This document shows, piece after piece, positions 8,021 to 15,879 of a stretch of 36,131 bases of DNA (position 1 is its first letter; the number at the start of each line of letters is the position of its first letter). The translations under genes were made by a program, and so were the position numbers. The notes below the pieces were generated by a model. The model was not told the DNA's origin. It made no database searches and saw only the letters and a program-made list of their open reading frames with translations. The stretch spans positions 1,591,924 through 1,628,054 of the forward strand of contig CP070778.1 in assembly GCA_020346245.1 (NCBI GenBank). The letters are read 5' to 3'. Origin of the DNA: Flavobacteriaceae bacterium (GTDB lineage: Bacteria > Bacteroidota > Bacteroidia > Flavobacteriales > Flavobacteriaceae).

Positions 8021-8800
8021 ATGAGAAAATTAGTTACGATTGTGGTATTGGCTTTTTTCACGACGATTGCCTTTGGGCAAGATGAAAAACCCCTTTATCT
8101 CCTATTCGAATTTATGCATGTAGATGAAGGCCAGGGGTCTAATTATGCAGCAACAGAAGAATTTTGGGAAAAAGTTCATGTACAAAGAGTTAAAAATGGA
8201 GATTGCATTGGTTGGGATCTTTGGCGCCTTGAGCCTAGTGGGCAGGAGCAGGGGGCTCAGTTTATGACCGTAAGTCTGTACAATGACCCGGTAAAGATGA
8301 TGGAAGGCGGCGACTTTCTTAAGGCCTGGAATGCTGCTTATCCAAATTTAACGGAGTCAGCAAATAACGCAAAAATGGCGATGACTGCAAAAAGCCGGGA
8401 TCTCACGCATAGGGTATTCCTCCAGCAAATTGATCTAACAAATGATGATTTTGATATGCCTATAGGGACATTAGCGGTTATTAATTTTATGAAGGCAAAA
8501 CCTGGAAAATCAGCAGCCTATGAGAAAATGGAATCCGAAGTCTTTAAATCATATCATCAAAGCGATGTGGAATCTGGTGGCCGTGCAAGCTGGGGAATGT
8601 TGAGGAATATGCTTGGTTATGCAACTGAAGCTTATACAAGCCATATTACGGTTGATATGTATACAGGCTATGATCAGTTTTTTAATGGAGGTAGCTCTGG
8701 TCCGGCAACCGAAGCACAACAAAAAGCATATCAAGAGATGAATACACTTAGGGACCTTAAGTCTGTGACCCATGGTACATTGATCAGGAAAGTGCGATAA
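8021..8800 (+). CDS. Secreted protein with two alpha/beta-barrel-like repeats, function unknown
   Basis: A 259-residue protein with a clear signal peptide (about residues 1-20, cleavage after AFG/Q). I do not recognise a characterised family. Two halves resemble each other. Residues about 24-100 begin with a beta-strand (LYLLFEFMHV), then G-x-x-Y-x(3)-E-x(2)-W and a helix, then GWDLWRL. Residues about 152-225 begin LAVINFMKA, then GKSAAYEKMESEVFK, a helix and SWGMLRN, ending with a strand and YTGYDQFF. The layout suggests tandem ferredoxin-fold (dimeric alpha/beta barrel, ABM-like) domains, an inference. Its upstream region of about 130 bases is AT-rich and separates it from the HEPN-like gene. 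A strong terminator follows the stop codon. Confidence 0.75.
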   Translation: MRKLVTIVVLAFFTTIAFGQDEKPLYLLFEFMHVDEGQGSNYAATEEFWEKVHVQRVKNGDCIGWDLWRLEPSGQEQGAQFMTVSLYNDPVKMMEGGDFLKAWNAAYPNLTESANNAKMAMTAKSRDLTHRVFLQQIDLTNDDFDMPIGTLAVINFMKAKPGKSAAYEKMESEVFKSYHQSDVESGGRASWGMLRNMLGYATEAYTSHITVDMYTGYDQFFNGGSSGPATEAQQKAYQEMNTLRDLKSVTHGTLIRKVR

Positions 8801-8830
8801 ACAATTAGGTAAATAATTATTTGATTCAAA

Positions 8831-8860
8831 TCCTCCCAAATTTTAAGGGAGGATTTTTTT
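8831..8860 (+). terminator. Terminator between convergent secreted-protein and dipeptidase genes
   Basis: The stem TCCTCCC / GGGAGGA encloses a 9-base AT loop and is followed by seven Ts on the plus strand. It lies 30 bases after the plus-strand stop and just beyond the end of the leftward dipeptidase gene, which it may also serve weakly. Confidence 0.8.
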
Positions 8861-8862
8861 AG

Positions 8863-9930
8863 TTAACTCCAGGTTTTTCTAAGAAATTTTATAAAATTCC
8901 TGTGCATTATATTTTCAATATCTTCGGTAGTATAGCCTCTACTTTTAAGTAAGCCCGGAAGTTTTTGCAGATCGGCAATGGTATCTAAATCAGACGGGCT
9001 TTGTTCCCTTCCAAATCCACCATCGAGATCTGTTCCAATTCCCACATGCAAAGCGTCTCCTGCGAGTTGACAAATATGGTCTATATGATCTGCCATCGTT
9101 TCTAAAGTAACACCCATTGTTTCGGGTGTAGATTTACCACGGACCCAACCTGGCACCATCATCCATGCATCCAGGGCAACACCAATTACAGCATCTCTTT
9201 TAAATAGTTCAATAAACTGTTCGTCAGTAAATTGCCTTGTATGGTCTACAAGAGCCCTGCAGTTATTATGACTGGCCCATAGCGGGCCCTGGTAGGCATG
9301 CATTGTTTCCCAAAAGCTCTCATCACACAAATGGGTGGTATCAAGAATAATATTTAGTCGCGCTATCTCCTTTAAGAGCTCCTTCCCTTTAGGGCCAATT
9401 CCTCCAATAGAATTTGTCCCATGTGCATAGGTTCCGGGACCATAATGAGCTGGTCCAATGGCACGAAGCCCCTGTTCAAAACTTTTTTCAAGATATTCTA
9501 AAGTAATTATAGAATCGGCTCCCTCAAGGCTTAAAATATATCCAATGGGTTTTTTGGCTTTAACAGAAGAATTCCAAATTTCCAGATGTTTGTCTAATTC
9601 CTGCAGGTTGGTAATCTGGGACATTTCTCCAAGGGCTTCCATTGCCTTGTACCAGGCGAGCTGGCCCTGAGTTTGAGCCCATGCTTGTTGAGGAGAATTC
9701 CATCCGGGGAGCTTATTTTCTCTTTTTACATATCGAGCAATTTGAGTAGCCATACAAAGCCCGATATTGCCTTTTCGCATAGCATTAAGGGAAACTGTAT
9801 TTTTACCCCTGTCGGGTTTATCCGTCAGGCCAGTTTCTTTTGCACGAATATCCTCAACAGACCAGCTAAGATCCCGATTCCATTCCATTGCATTCATTGC
9901 TAAATCCAGGTGTGCGTCAAAAATAAACAT
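8863..9930 (-). CDS. Membrane dipeptidase family (peptidase M19)
   Basis: Zinc dipeptidase of the renal-dipeptidase fold; many bacterial members cleave dipeptides carrying D-residues at the C-terminal position. The 355 residues show the metal motif H7-x-D9 (DAHLDLAM), the bridging glutamate E136 in SLEGAD, H200 in DTTH, H221 in ASHNN, and D301 in GIGTDLDGGFG, which are the expected catalytic positions. No signal peptide or membrane anchor is present, so it is probably cytoplasmic, unlike the mammalian anchored enzyme. It is the last gene of the leftward operon starting with the GntP permease, 15 bases after the PLP-enzyme gene. Context suggests it releases D-amino acids from imported or recycled dipeptides; this is inference. 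Confidence 0.9.
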   Translation of the reverse strand: MFIFDAHLDLAMNAMEWNRDLSWSVEDIRAKETGLTDKPDRGKNTVSLNAMRKGNIGLCMATQIARYVKRENKLPGWNSPQQAWAQTQGQLAWYKAMEALGEMSQITNLQELDKHLEIWNSSVKAKKPIGYILSLEGADSIITLEYLEKSFEQGLRAIGPAHYGPGTYAHGTNSIGGIGPKGKELLKEIARLNIILDTTHLCDESFWETMHAYQGPLWASHNNCRALVDHTRQFTDEQFIELFKRDAVIGVALDAWMMVPGWVRGKSTPETMGVTLETMADHIDHICQLAGDALHVGIGTDLDGGFGREQSPSDLDTIADLQKLPGLLKSRGYTTEDIENIMHRNFIKFLRKTWS

Positions 9931-9945
9931 AGGTAATTTTTAGAT

Positions 9946-11052
9946 TTACATTTGATGATCTCTTGCGGCAATCTTCCATGCTCCGCTGATCTTACCATCC
10001 TCAACAGTCAGTACTCTAGAATATTTAGCCACTGTGGGGCAAATGTGCATAGGAATTGCATAAAAAACATCACCAATTTTCATGTTTTCACTTTTAGCAT
10101 AATGAAGAACCAAATGTTCTTCACTTTGCCCAATTTGTTGCGCATCTTCTAATCCAAAGATTTTAACCCTCGGGAAATCCATTTCAGGTGCTATAGCTTT
10201 ATGCCCAAGATCCAAACATACAATCCCTTCTTTTGGTTTGCTGATAATTCGGGTTAGCAATACGGCTGCCGGCAAAAATGGCATATCACTAAATGAAGAA
10301 CCATATCTTTCATCCCAAAGCAAGGTGGTCCCTGGGCTGGTCTCTACATTCTCCCTTTTGGCATGGATTGGAAATGAAGGCGATCCGCCCACAACTACTG
10401 CTTTTACTTCCATTCCTGAAGCTTCGATTTTAACTTTTAGATTTGTGACTAGCTTAAAGGCTGCATCACAGGCTTTTTTTCTGAGGGCTATTTCCGTATC
10501 CCTTATATGACCATCATAGGCATGAAGTCCGCATGCAATTAAATTTGGATTTTCTGCAATCCTGGCAAATAATTCTACTGCGGTGTCATTTGGCTCTATT
10601 CCTGTTCTGTTCATGCCAGTGTTGAGGTCCAGGAATAATCGTACGGCTGTACGCTTTGAGGCAGCGATATTTGATATAAGGTCAATAGAATATTTATTAT
10701 CCACAATAGTAGAAAATTGTGAATTTGGATAGGATGCAATAAGTTTAAAAAACCTGTTTAAATTGGCGCCAACTGGTTGCATGGCCAATAGAATATCCTT
10801 GGCACCACATTTAGCCAGGAGTTCAGCTTCTGCTATGGTAGCGCATTTAAATTTTTGAATACCATGCTGCATTTGCATCTCAATAATCTCGGCCGTCTTA
10901 TGGGTTTTTATATGCGGACGTAGCCTGGTGACATCCCCAATGATTTTTATCATTAATTTGATGTTCTTTTCAATTCTATTGGGGTATACCAACAAAGAGG
11001 GAGAAACAATTTCCTCCGGAGTATCAATTTCGTACCAATTTTTATCTGCCAT
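9946..11052 (-). CDS. D-serine dehydratase / D-threonine aldolase-fold PLP enzyme
   Basis: A 368-residue fold-type III PLP enzyme with an alanine-racemase-like N-terminal barrel and the C-terminal metal-binding domain of the DSD1/D-threonine aldolase family. The PLP lysine is expected in RPHIKTHKT (K49). Near the C-terminus, IPMHICPTV provides H336 and C338. From memory of the family, a His-x-Cys zinc pair is the form seen in eukaryotic D-serine dehydratase, while characterised D-threonine aldolases use His-x-Asp; this leans toward D-serine dehydratase, giving pyruvate and ammonia. The neighbouring RidA-like gene 11 bases upstream fits this, since dehydratases release 2-aminoacrylate. Substrate is still an inference. 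The start MADKNWYEIDTPE resembles other family members. Confidence 0.88.
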   Translation of the reverse strand: MADKNWYEIDTPEEIVSPSLLVYPNRIEKNIKLMIKIIGDVTRLRPHIKTHKTAEIIEMQMQHGIQKFKCATIAEAELLAKCGAKDILLAMQPVGANLNRFFKLIASYPNSQFSTIVDNKYSIDLISNIAASKRTAVRLFLDLNTGMNRTGIEPNDTAVELFARIAENPNLIACGLHAYDGHIRDTEIALRKKACDAAFKLVTNLKVKIEASGMEVKAVVVGGSPSFPIHAKRENVETSPGTTLLWDERYGSSFSDMPFLPAAVLLTRIISKPKEGIVCLDLGHKAIAPEMDFPRVKIFGLEDAQQIGQSEEHLVLHYAKSENMKIGDVFYAIPMHICPTVAKYSRVLTVEDGKISGAWKIAARDHQM

Positions 11053-11063
11053 TTTGAAACGGA

Positions 11064-11528
11064 TTAATGCAGTTGAAACATAGCTTCAATTTCAACCGGG
11101 ATGTTTCCAGGCAGCATCATACCCACAGCACTTCTGACACCCACGCCATTGTCAGTGCCAAATACATCTGCCATCAATTCGCTAAAACCATTAATAACCA
11201 AAGGGTGTTGACCAAAATCCGGAGTAGAATTTACCATGCCCAAAACTTTCACTACCCGCTTAATACGGTCTATATCCACAAAATGAGTTTGTATGGTAGA
11301 GAGCATTGTTAAGCCTACTTGTTCGGCCGCCAGTTTCCCTTGGCCCAGGTTAAGATCTTCTCCAACTCTTCCTGTCATTAATGTTCCATCAGATTGCATA
11401 GGACCCTGCCCTGATACATAAAGAAAATTATCTATTACAAGGACTGGTTTATAAAGTCCTGCAGGGGGTGGAGGGGGAGGTAATTTTAATCCCAAGCTAG
11501 CTATTCGTTGTGAAGGTAAATTGTTCAT
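11064..11528 (-). CDS. RidA/YjgF-family protein (enamine/imine deaminase-like)
   Basis: A 154-residue member of the RidA/YjgF superfamily, which hydrolyses reactive enamine/imine intermediates such as 2-aminoacrylate. The form is longer than E. coli RidA (about 128 residues) and carries the proline-rich LKLPPPPPPAG segment (about 15-24) typical of a separate YjgF subgroup. The VSGQGP segment and the C-terminal GVRSAVGMMLPGNIPVEIEAMF are present. R132 aligns with the carboxylate-binding arginine of active RidA and E148 sits in the VEIEA motif, so activity is plausible. It is 12 bases downstream of the permease and 11 upstream of the D-serine dehydratase-like gene, which suggests it clears aminoacrylate made by that enzyme. 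Confidence 0.88.
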   Translation of the reverse strand: MNNLPSQRIASLGLKLPPPPPPAGLYKPVLVIDNFLYVSGQGPMQSDGTLMTGRVGEDLNLGQGKLAAEQVGLTMLSTIQTHFVDIDRIKRVVKVLGMVNSTPDFGQHPLVINGFSELMADVFGTDNGVGVRSAVGMMLPGNIPVEIEAMFQLH

Positions 11529-11540
11529 ATCCGTACTTTT

Positions 11541-12857
11541 TTATATAAATGTGTTTAAGATTAATACGCCAATAAGTCCCATTACACCAACAGTGGTTTC
11601 CATAACGGTCCAGGTTCTGAGAGTATCTCTGACAGACAGGTTAAAATATTCTTTAAACAACCAGAAACCTCCATCGTTAACATGAGATAACATTAAACTT
11701 CCCGATCCAATTGCGAGGACCATTAATTCTGCATTTACGCCAGGGTTTGAAACCATCGGTAATACTATTCCTGCAGCTGTTAAGCCGGCTACGGTAGCAG
11801 ATCCTACACAAACCCTGATGATGGTAGCTATGAACCATGCCAATAATAAAGGAGAAATGGTTGATCCTTGAAGCATACTAGCAATATAATCACTTACACC
11901 ACTATCTACTAAAACCTGTTTCAAGGCACCTGCACCTGCTATTATGAGCAATACCATTGTAATTCCTGAAATTGAACTGCTTACAGAGCCCATAATTTCA
12001 GGCATTTTTTTACCACGTGCCAGCCCCAGGGTATAGATTGCAACTAATACAGCAATTAGCATGGCTATTACAGGGTTGCCAAGAAAATATATAATTGGAT
12101 TAAAGTAAAAATCTTCCGGTAAAAACAGGTCGGCCAAGGTGGCGGAGGCAATAAGTATTATGGGTAATAAAGCCGTAAAAATACTTATTCCCAAACCAGG
12201 CATTTCATGATCTTCGAGTATTCTCGGATTTACAAATTCTTTCAATGGTGTAGCCTTGATATTTTTAATTGTTCTTGAAAATAACGGGCCCGCAACAATT
12301 ATTGCAGGAATTGCCACAATTATCCCGTAAACCAGGGTTTTTCCAAGATCTGCATTAAACATCACGGTAATGGCAGTTGGAGCAGGATGAGGGGGTAGAT
12401 ATCCATGTGTTACCGACAATGAAGCCAGCATAGGTAAACCAACATATAGCAAAGGAAGTCCCGTGGCCGCAGCTACAGTAAAAACCAGAGGTATTAGAAT
12501 AACAAAGCCTACCGAATAAAACATTGGAATACCTACAATAAACCCTGTGAGTACAACGGCCCATTGAATGTATTTTAGACCAAACTTACTTACCAGTTTT
12601 GAAGTTATGCGTTGTGCTGCACCGCTATCGGCTACCAATTTTCCAAGCATTGCACCAAAACCTAAGATCATAATCAGAAAACCAAGAGTATTACCTATTC
12701 CATTCTGAATAGATTCTATAACATTTTCCAGCTTCATGCCTTCTGCAATGCCAACAAATAGCGAGACGATTATGAAGGTTATAAATGCGTTGAGCTTAAA
12801 TTTTACAATCAGGATAAAGAGAAGTATGATCCCAAGAATTACTATAAGAAGTGGCAT
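11541..12857 (-). CDS. GntP-family proton symporter (gluconate / D-serine type permease)
   Basis: A 438-residue inner-membrane transporter with about 12 hydrophobic segments. The GntP signature is clear: GFGAMLGKLVADSGAA, GIPMFYSVGFVILIPLVF, and HGYLPPHPAPTAI, which corresponds to the family's HGxxPPHPGPxA loop. The family includes gluconate permeases and DsdX, the D-serine transporter. It is the first gene of a leftward operon with RidA, D-serine dehydratase-like and dipeptidase genes (gaps of 11-15 bases), so a D-amino acid or related hydroxy-amino acid is a more likely substrate here than gluconate. No sugar-acid kinase is nearby. Its upstream region follows the aquaporin terminator; a TATTTTTG sequence at 12932-12939 (leftward) could be a -7 box but overlaps that terminator's T-tract. 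Confidence 0.9.
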   Translation of the reverse strand: MPLLIVILGIILLFILIVKFKLNAFITFIIVSLFVGIAEGMKLENVIESIQNGIGNTLGFLIMILGFGAMLGKLVADSGAAQRITSKLVSKFGLKYIQWAVVLTGFIVGIPMFYSVGFVILIPLVFTVAAATGLPLLYVGLPMLASLSVTHGYLPPHPAPTAITVMFNADLGKTLVYGIIVAIPAIIVAGPLFSRTIKNIKATPLKEFVNPRILEDHEMPGLGISIFTALLPIILIASATLADLFLPEDFYFNPIIYFLGNPVIAMLIAVLVAIYTLGLARGKKMPEIMGSVSSSISGITMVLLIIAGAGALKQVLVDSGVSDYIASMLQGSTISPLLLAWFIATIIRVCVGSATVAGLTAAGIVLPMVSNPGVNAELMVLAIGSGSLMLSHVNDGGFWLFKEYFNLSVRDTLRTWTVMETTVGVMGLIGVLILNTFI

Positions 12858-12930
12858 ATGAGTAGTTGGTTCTGATCTTTGAAATACTAAATATACTATT
12901 TCAAAAAGGAATTTGATGCGTTAAGCGAAA

Positions 12931-12957
12931 ACAAAAATAAGGGGCCTTTGCGGCCCC
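12931..12957 (-). terminator. Terminator after aquaporin gene
   Basis: Read leftward, GGGGCC and GGCCCC arms form a GC-rich 6-bp stem around a 5-base loop, followed by TTATTTTTGT. It lies just after the aquaporin stop and separates it from the GntP operon. Confidence 0.85.
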
Positions 12958-12964
12958 GTTTATA

Positions 12965-13654
12965 TTAACTTTTAGTTTCCGGAGAAATATATTTGTATAT
13001 CAGGCCTGCTAAAATGGCACCCACTATAGGCGCTACCCAAAAAAGCCACAACTGGCCAATAGCCCAGTCGCCTGCAAATAAGGCCTGGCTGGTACTTCTG
13101 GCGGGATTTACAGAAGTATTTGTAACCGGGATGCTAATAAGGTGTATCAGCGTCAGCCCCAGTCCGATAGCAATACCTGCCATTCCTTTTGGAGTTTTGG
13201 AATGAGTAGCCCCAAGGATAATGAAGAGGAACATAAAAGTCATAACCACCTCTGTAATAAGGGCAGCTAGCATACTATAACCTCCCGGGGAATGATCCCC
13301 GTAACCATTACTGGCGAATCCGCCAACTTCAAATCCGGCTTTACCAGTGGCAATGAGATATAATATCCCGGCACCCGCAATGCCTCCCAATACCTGGACA
13401 ATTATGTAAGGAACCAATTCTTTGCTCCCAAAACGTCCGCCTATCCATAACCCTATGGACACTGCGGGATTAAGATGGCATCCCGAAATATGCCCAATGG
13501 CGTAAACCATAGTCAATACTGTAAGCCCAAAGGCCAGTGAAACTCCCGCGAAACCAATTCCAAGCTCCGGATAGGCCGCAGCCAGGACAGCACTCCCGCA
13601 ACCACCCAGGACAAGCCAAAGAGTGCCAATAAATTCTGCTAATAATTTTTTCAT
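12965..13654 (-). CDS. aqpZ: Aquaporin Z (water channel)
   Basis: Inner-membrane water channel of the MIP family, 229 residues from the chosen start. Both NPA motifs are present (62-64 in CHLNPAVS, 183-185 in SVNPARS). The selectivity-filter positions appear as F42, H171, T180 and R186, the F/H/T/R set of E. coli AqpZ, which indicates water rather than glycerol transport. The frame stays open 40 codons farther upstream, to 13774. I chose the ATG at 13652-13654 because [11 protein letters not shown] is the usual aquaporin N-terminus, and the upstream extension would overlap the control region of the divergent gene. A terminator follows directly, so it is likely monocistronic. Confidence 0.93.
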   Translation of the reverse strand: MKKLLAEFIGTLWLVLGGCGSAVLAAAYPELGIGFAGVSLAFGLTVLTMVYAIGHISGCHLNPAVSIGLWIGGRFGSKELVPYIIVQVLGGIAGAGILYLIATGKAGFEVGGFASNGYGDHSPGGYSMLAALITEVVMTFMFLFIILGATHSKTPKGMAGIAIGLGLTLIHLISIPVTNTSVNPARSTSQALFAGDWAIGQLWLFWVAPIVGAILAGLIYKYISPETKS

Positions 13655-13811
13655 TTTTCTGTTTTGTTGGTTATTAAAAAATTTATACAAGATAAACATT
13701 TTTTCCAAAGACTTTAGTTGAGGATCAGGGCTTAGTAAGACAAATAATACTACAGTAGTATAGTTTATAAACATTGAATTCCTTTTGCTATCTTGTGTAA
13801 AATATTATAGT

Positions 13812-15071
13812 ATGGATAAAAGGTCTTTTCTTAAAAGTTTTGGGAAGATGGCGGCAATTACGCCTTTTCTGCCCTATAACCTGAATGCCCGGAAGAATCA
13901 AATTCACAGGGATTATGGGAATAGCGATGAGGAGTTCTGGAAGAATATCAGAAAAGATTATTTATTAAAACCCGAATATATTAACCTGGAAAACGGCTAC
14001 TATAATATAACGCCTCAGCCAATAATGATGAAGTATCTGGAGCACATTAAAAGAGTTAACTATGAAGGCTCTTATTATATGAGAACTGTTCAGTGGGAAA
14101 ATAAGACCAGGGTTACCAAACGCCTGGCTGTTGTGGTAGGCTGTTCATCAGATCAATTGATCATTACCCGAAATACTACAGAATCTTTGGACATGATAAT
14201 TGGTGGTTATCCTTGGAAAAAGGATGATGAGGCAATTTTTGCAGAACAAGATTACGGATCCATGCAAGACCATTTCGGACTGATTGCCAAACGCTACGGA
14301 GTCGTCAATAAGATTGTTTCCATACCTAACCACCCGGTTTCGGATGAAGAACTGGTAGCACTTTACGAGGACCAGATTACTCCTAAAACCAAATTAATTA
14401 TGGTGTGCCACATGATCAATATTACAGGGCAGATATTGCCTGTTCGGAAGATCTGTGATATGGCACATAAACATGGTGTTGAGGTAATGGTTGATGGGGC
14501 ACACTGCATTGGCCATATTCAGGTTAAGATAGATGATCTGAACTGCGATTATTACGCTTCAAGTCTTCACAAATGGTTAAGCACTCCTCTAGGTGCCGGA
14601 ATGCTTTATGTTGCCAGGGATAAAATATCAAGGATTTGGCCGCTTATGGCAGAACATGATCGAGATCCAAATGACATTACAAGGCTGAATCATACAGGTA
14701 CTCATCCGGTTCATACAGATCTTGCTATTAATAATGCTATAGATTATCTGGAAATGATTGGCATGGAACGGAAAGAGAAAAGATTAAGGTTCTTGCAGCG
14801 ATATTGGTCCGAAAAAGTAAGAAATGTAAAAAATGTCAAAGTAAATACACCGGTTGAGGATTATCGAAGTTGTGGTATTGCCAATGTGGGAGTTGAAAAA
14901 ATGACTCCCGCTGTTTTGGCGACTACTCTTTTTGATGAATTTCATATATTTACGGTAGCCATAGATTATGCTAATGTGCATGGCTGCCGGATTACCCCTA
15001 ATGTGTACACAACTACAGAAGAACTGGATATATTTGTGGATGCAATTAACACATTAGCTTCAAGGATATGA
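13812..15071 (+). CDS. Exported class V aminotransferase-fold PLP enzyme (isopenicillin N epimerase-like)
   Basis: A 419-residue fold-type I PLP enzyme of the class V (NifS/CefD-like) group. The cofactor aspartate lies in MVDGAH (D228) and the Schiff-base lysine in SSLHKW (K254). I start it at the ATG at 13812, nine codons inside the open frame, because the protein then begins MDKRSFLKSFGKMAA, a Tat-like or signal-like N-terminus with a K/R-R-x-F-L-K pattern and a short hydrophobic stretch. Export of a PLP enzyme would be unusual, so this N-terminus deserves attention. The sequence resembles isopenicillin N epimerase-type proteins more than cysteine desulfurases; no catalytic SufS-type cysteine loop is evident. 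It is divergent from aqpZ. Actual reaction unknown; amino acid racemisation or lyase chemistry is possible. Confidence 0.82.
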   Translation: MDKRSFLKSFGKMAAITPFLPYNLNARKNQIHRDYGNSDEEFWKNIRKDYLLKPEYINLENGYYNITPQPIMMKYLEHIKRVNYEGSYYMRTVQWENKTRVTKRLAVVVGCSSDQLIITRNTTESLDMIIGGYPWKKDDEAIFAEQDYGSMQDHFGLIAKRYGVVNKIVSIPNHPVSDEELVALYEDQITPKTKLIMVCHMINITGQILPVRKICDMAHKHGVEVMVDGAHCIGHIQVKIDDLNCDYYASSLHKWLSTPLGAGMLYVARDKISRIWPLMAEHDRDPNDITRLNHTGTHPVHTDLAINNAIDYLEMIGMERKEKRLRFLQRYWSEKVRNVKNVKVNTPVEDYRSCGIANVGVEKMTPAVLATTLFDEFHIFTVAIDYANVHGCRITPNVYTTTEELDIFVDAINTLASRI

Positions 15072-15384
15072 GTGAATTAAAATTCCTTCGATCTGGTTGT
15101 TATGGATAATTTGATTGATAGAAATTAACTGATAAATGTCATAGGAAAGAAAAGGCTGCGAATCTAGTTTTGATCAGTTTTATCCTGATCATTTAGCCGG
15201 GGTTTAAATTGCTGTTCACAATGTTTTTATTGTTGTTGATCACAATAATTTTCTGAATACTAAATACCTGAATTAATTTTAATGCATGGATGCCATACCT
15301 TTTTATTTTCGTAACTCACGATCTAAAAGCAAAAATTGAAACCTGTCTCGTAAAAAAAATCATTAACAACTATAACTAAGCAAC
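15072..15384 (+). promoter_or_regulatory. Non-coding leader before doxX with repeated TGATCA sites
   Basis: I see no gene in this 313-base stretch. It holds three TGATCA palindromes at 15171-15176, 15186-15191 and 15237-15242. It also has the direct repeat TCACAAT at 15216-15222 and 15240-15246, 24 bases apart. These could be regulator sites for the DoxX/oxidoreductase unit. No exact TAnnTTTG box was found; TATTTTCG just after 15300 is a one-mismatch candidate. Confidence 0.35.
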
Positions 15385-15879
15385 ATGACTGAAACTAAAA
15401 GCAAATGGCAATTAAAACATACTGTTGTTTTATTGCGAGTACTTATTGGCTGGCACTTTTTATACGAAGGTGTTATAAAGCTTTATAATCCTGACTGGAC
15501 CTCATTTGGCTATCTGGCAACTGCACAAGGGCCATTTGAGTCCTTATTTTTAGAAATTGCCAAAGAGCCCTTTATTGGATGGGCGGATACCCTTAATTGG
15601 TTGGCACTTATGTTTGTAGGGATCACCTTTTTGCTAGGCATATTTGAGAAAAAAGGTGCTTTGGCAGGGATATTACTACTGGCCCTGTATTATTTAGCAC
15701 ATCCTCCTTTTCCATGGCTACAACAAGTGAATGTGGAGGGAAGTTACTGGTTTATCAATAAGAATTTAATAGAACTTGTAGCCTGCATGGTTATTTATCA
15801 ATTTCCCACAGGACAATATTTTGGCATATCAAACCTATTTAATAAAAATAAAGAACAAACTAAAACTGAAACCTTATGA
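15385..15879 (+). CDS. DoxX family membrane protein
   Basis: A 164-residue inner-membrane protein with four hydrophobic helices. The first, around residues 13-32, carries LLRVLIGWHFLYEGVIKL, the hallmark N-terminal helix of DoxX/SURF4-type proteins (R-x-x-x-G-x-x-F-x-x-x-G-x-x-K). In other organisms DoxX members are linked to thiosulfate:quinone oxidoreduction or redox stress, but no such partner is seen here. The stop codon overlaps the start of the next gene (ATGA at 15876-15879), so the two are translationally coupled. The pair suggests a membrane component working with a periplasmic oxidoreductase; electron transfer between them is speculative. Confidence 0.85.
   Translation: MTETKSKWQLKHTVVLLRVLIGWHFLYEGVIKLYNPDWTSFGYLATAQGPFESLFLEIAKEPFIGWADTLNWLALMFVGITFLLGIFEKKGALAGILLLALYYLAHPPFPWLQQVNVEGSYWFINKNLIELVACMVIYQFPTGQYFGISNLFNKNKEQTKTETL

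Noticed and set aside
13655-13774. Forty-codon upstream extension of the aquaporin frame
   Set aside because: The extension is not aquaporin-like, and [11 protein letters not shown] at 13654 is the usual N-terminus; the longer start would also overlap the divergent promoter region.
13785-13811. Nine-codon upstream start for the class V PLP enzyme
   Set aside because: The start at 13812 gives a compact signal-like N-terminus, and the extra residues (MLSCVKYYS) add nothing recognisable.
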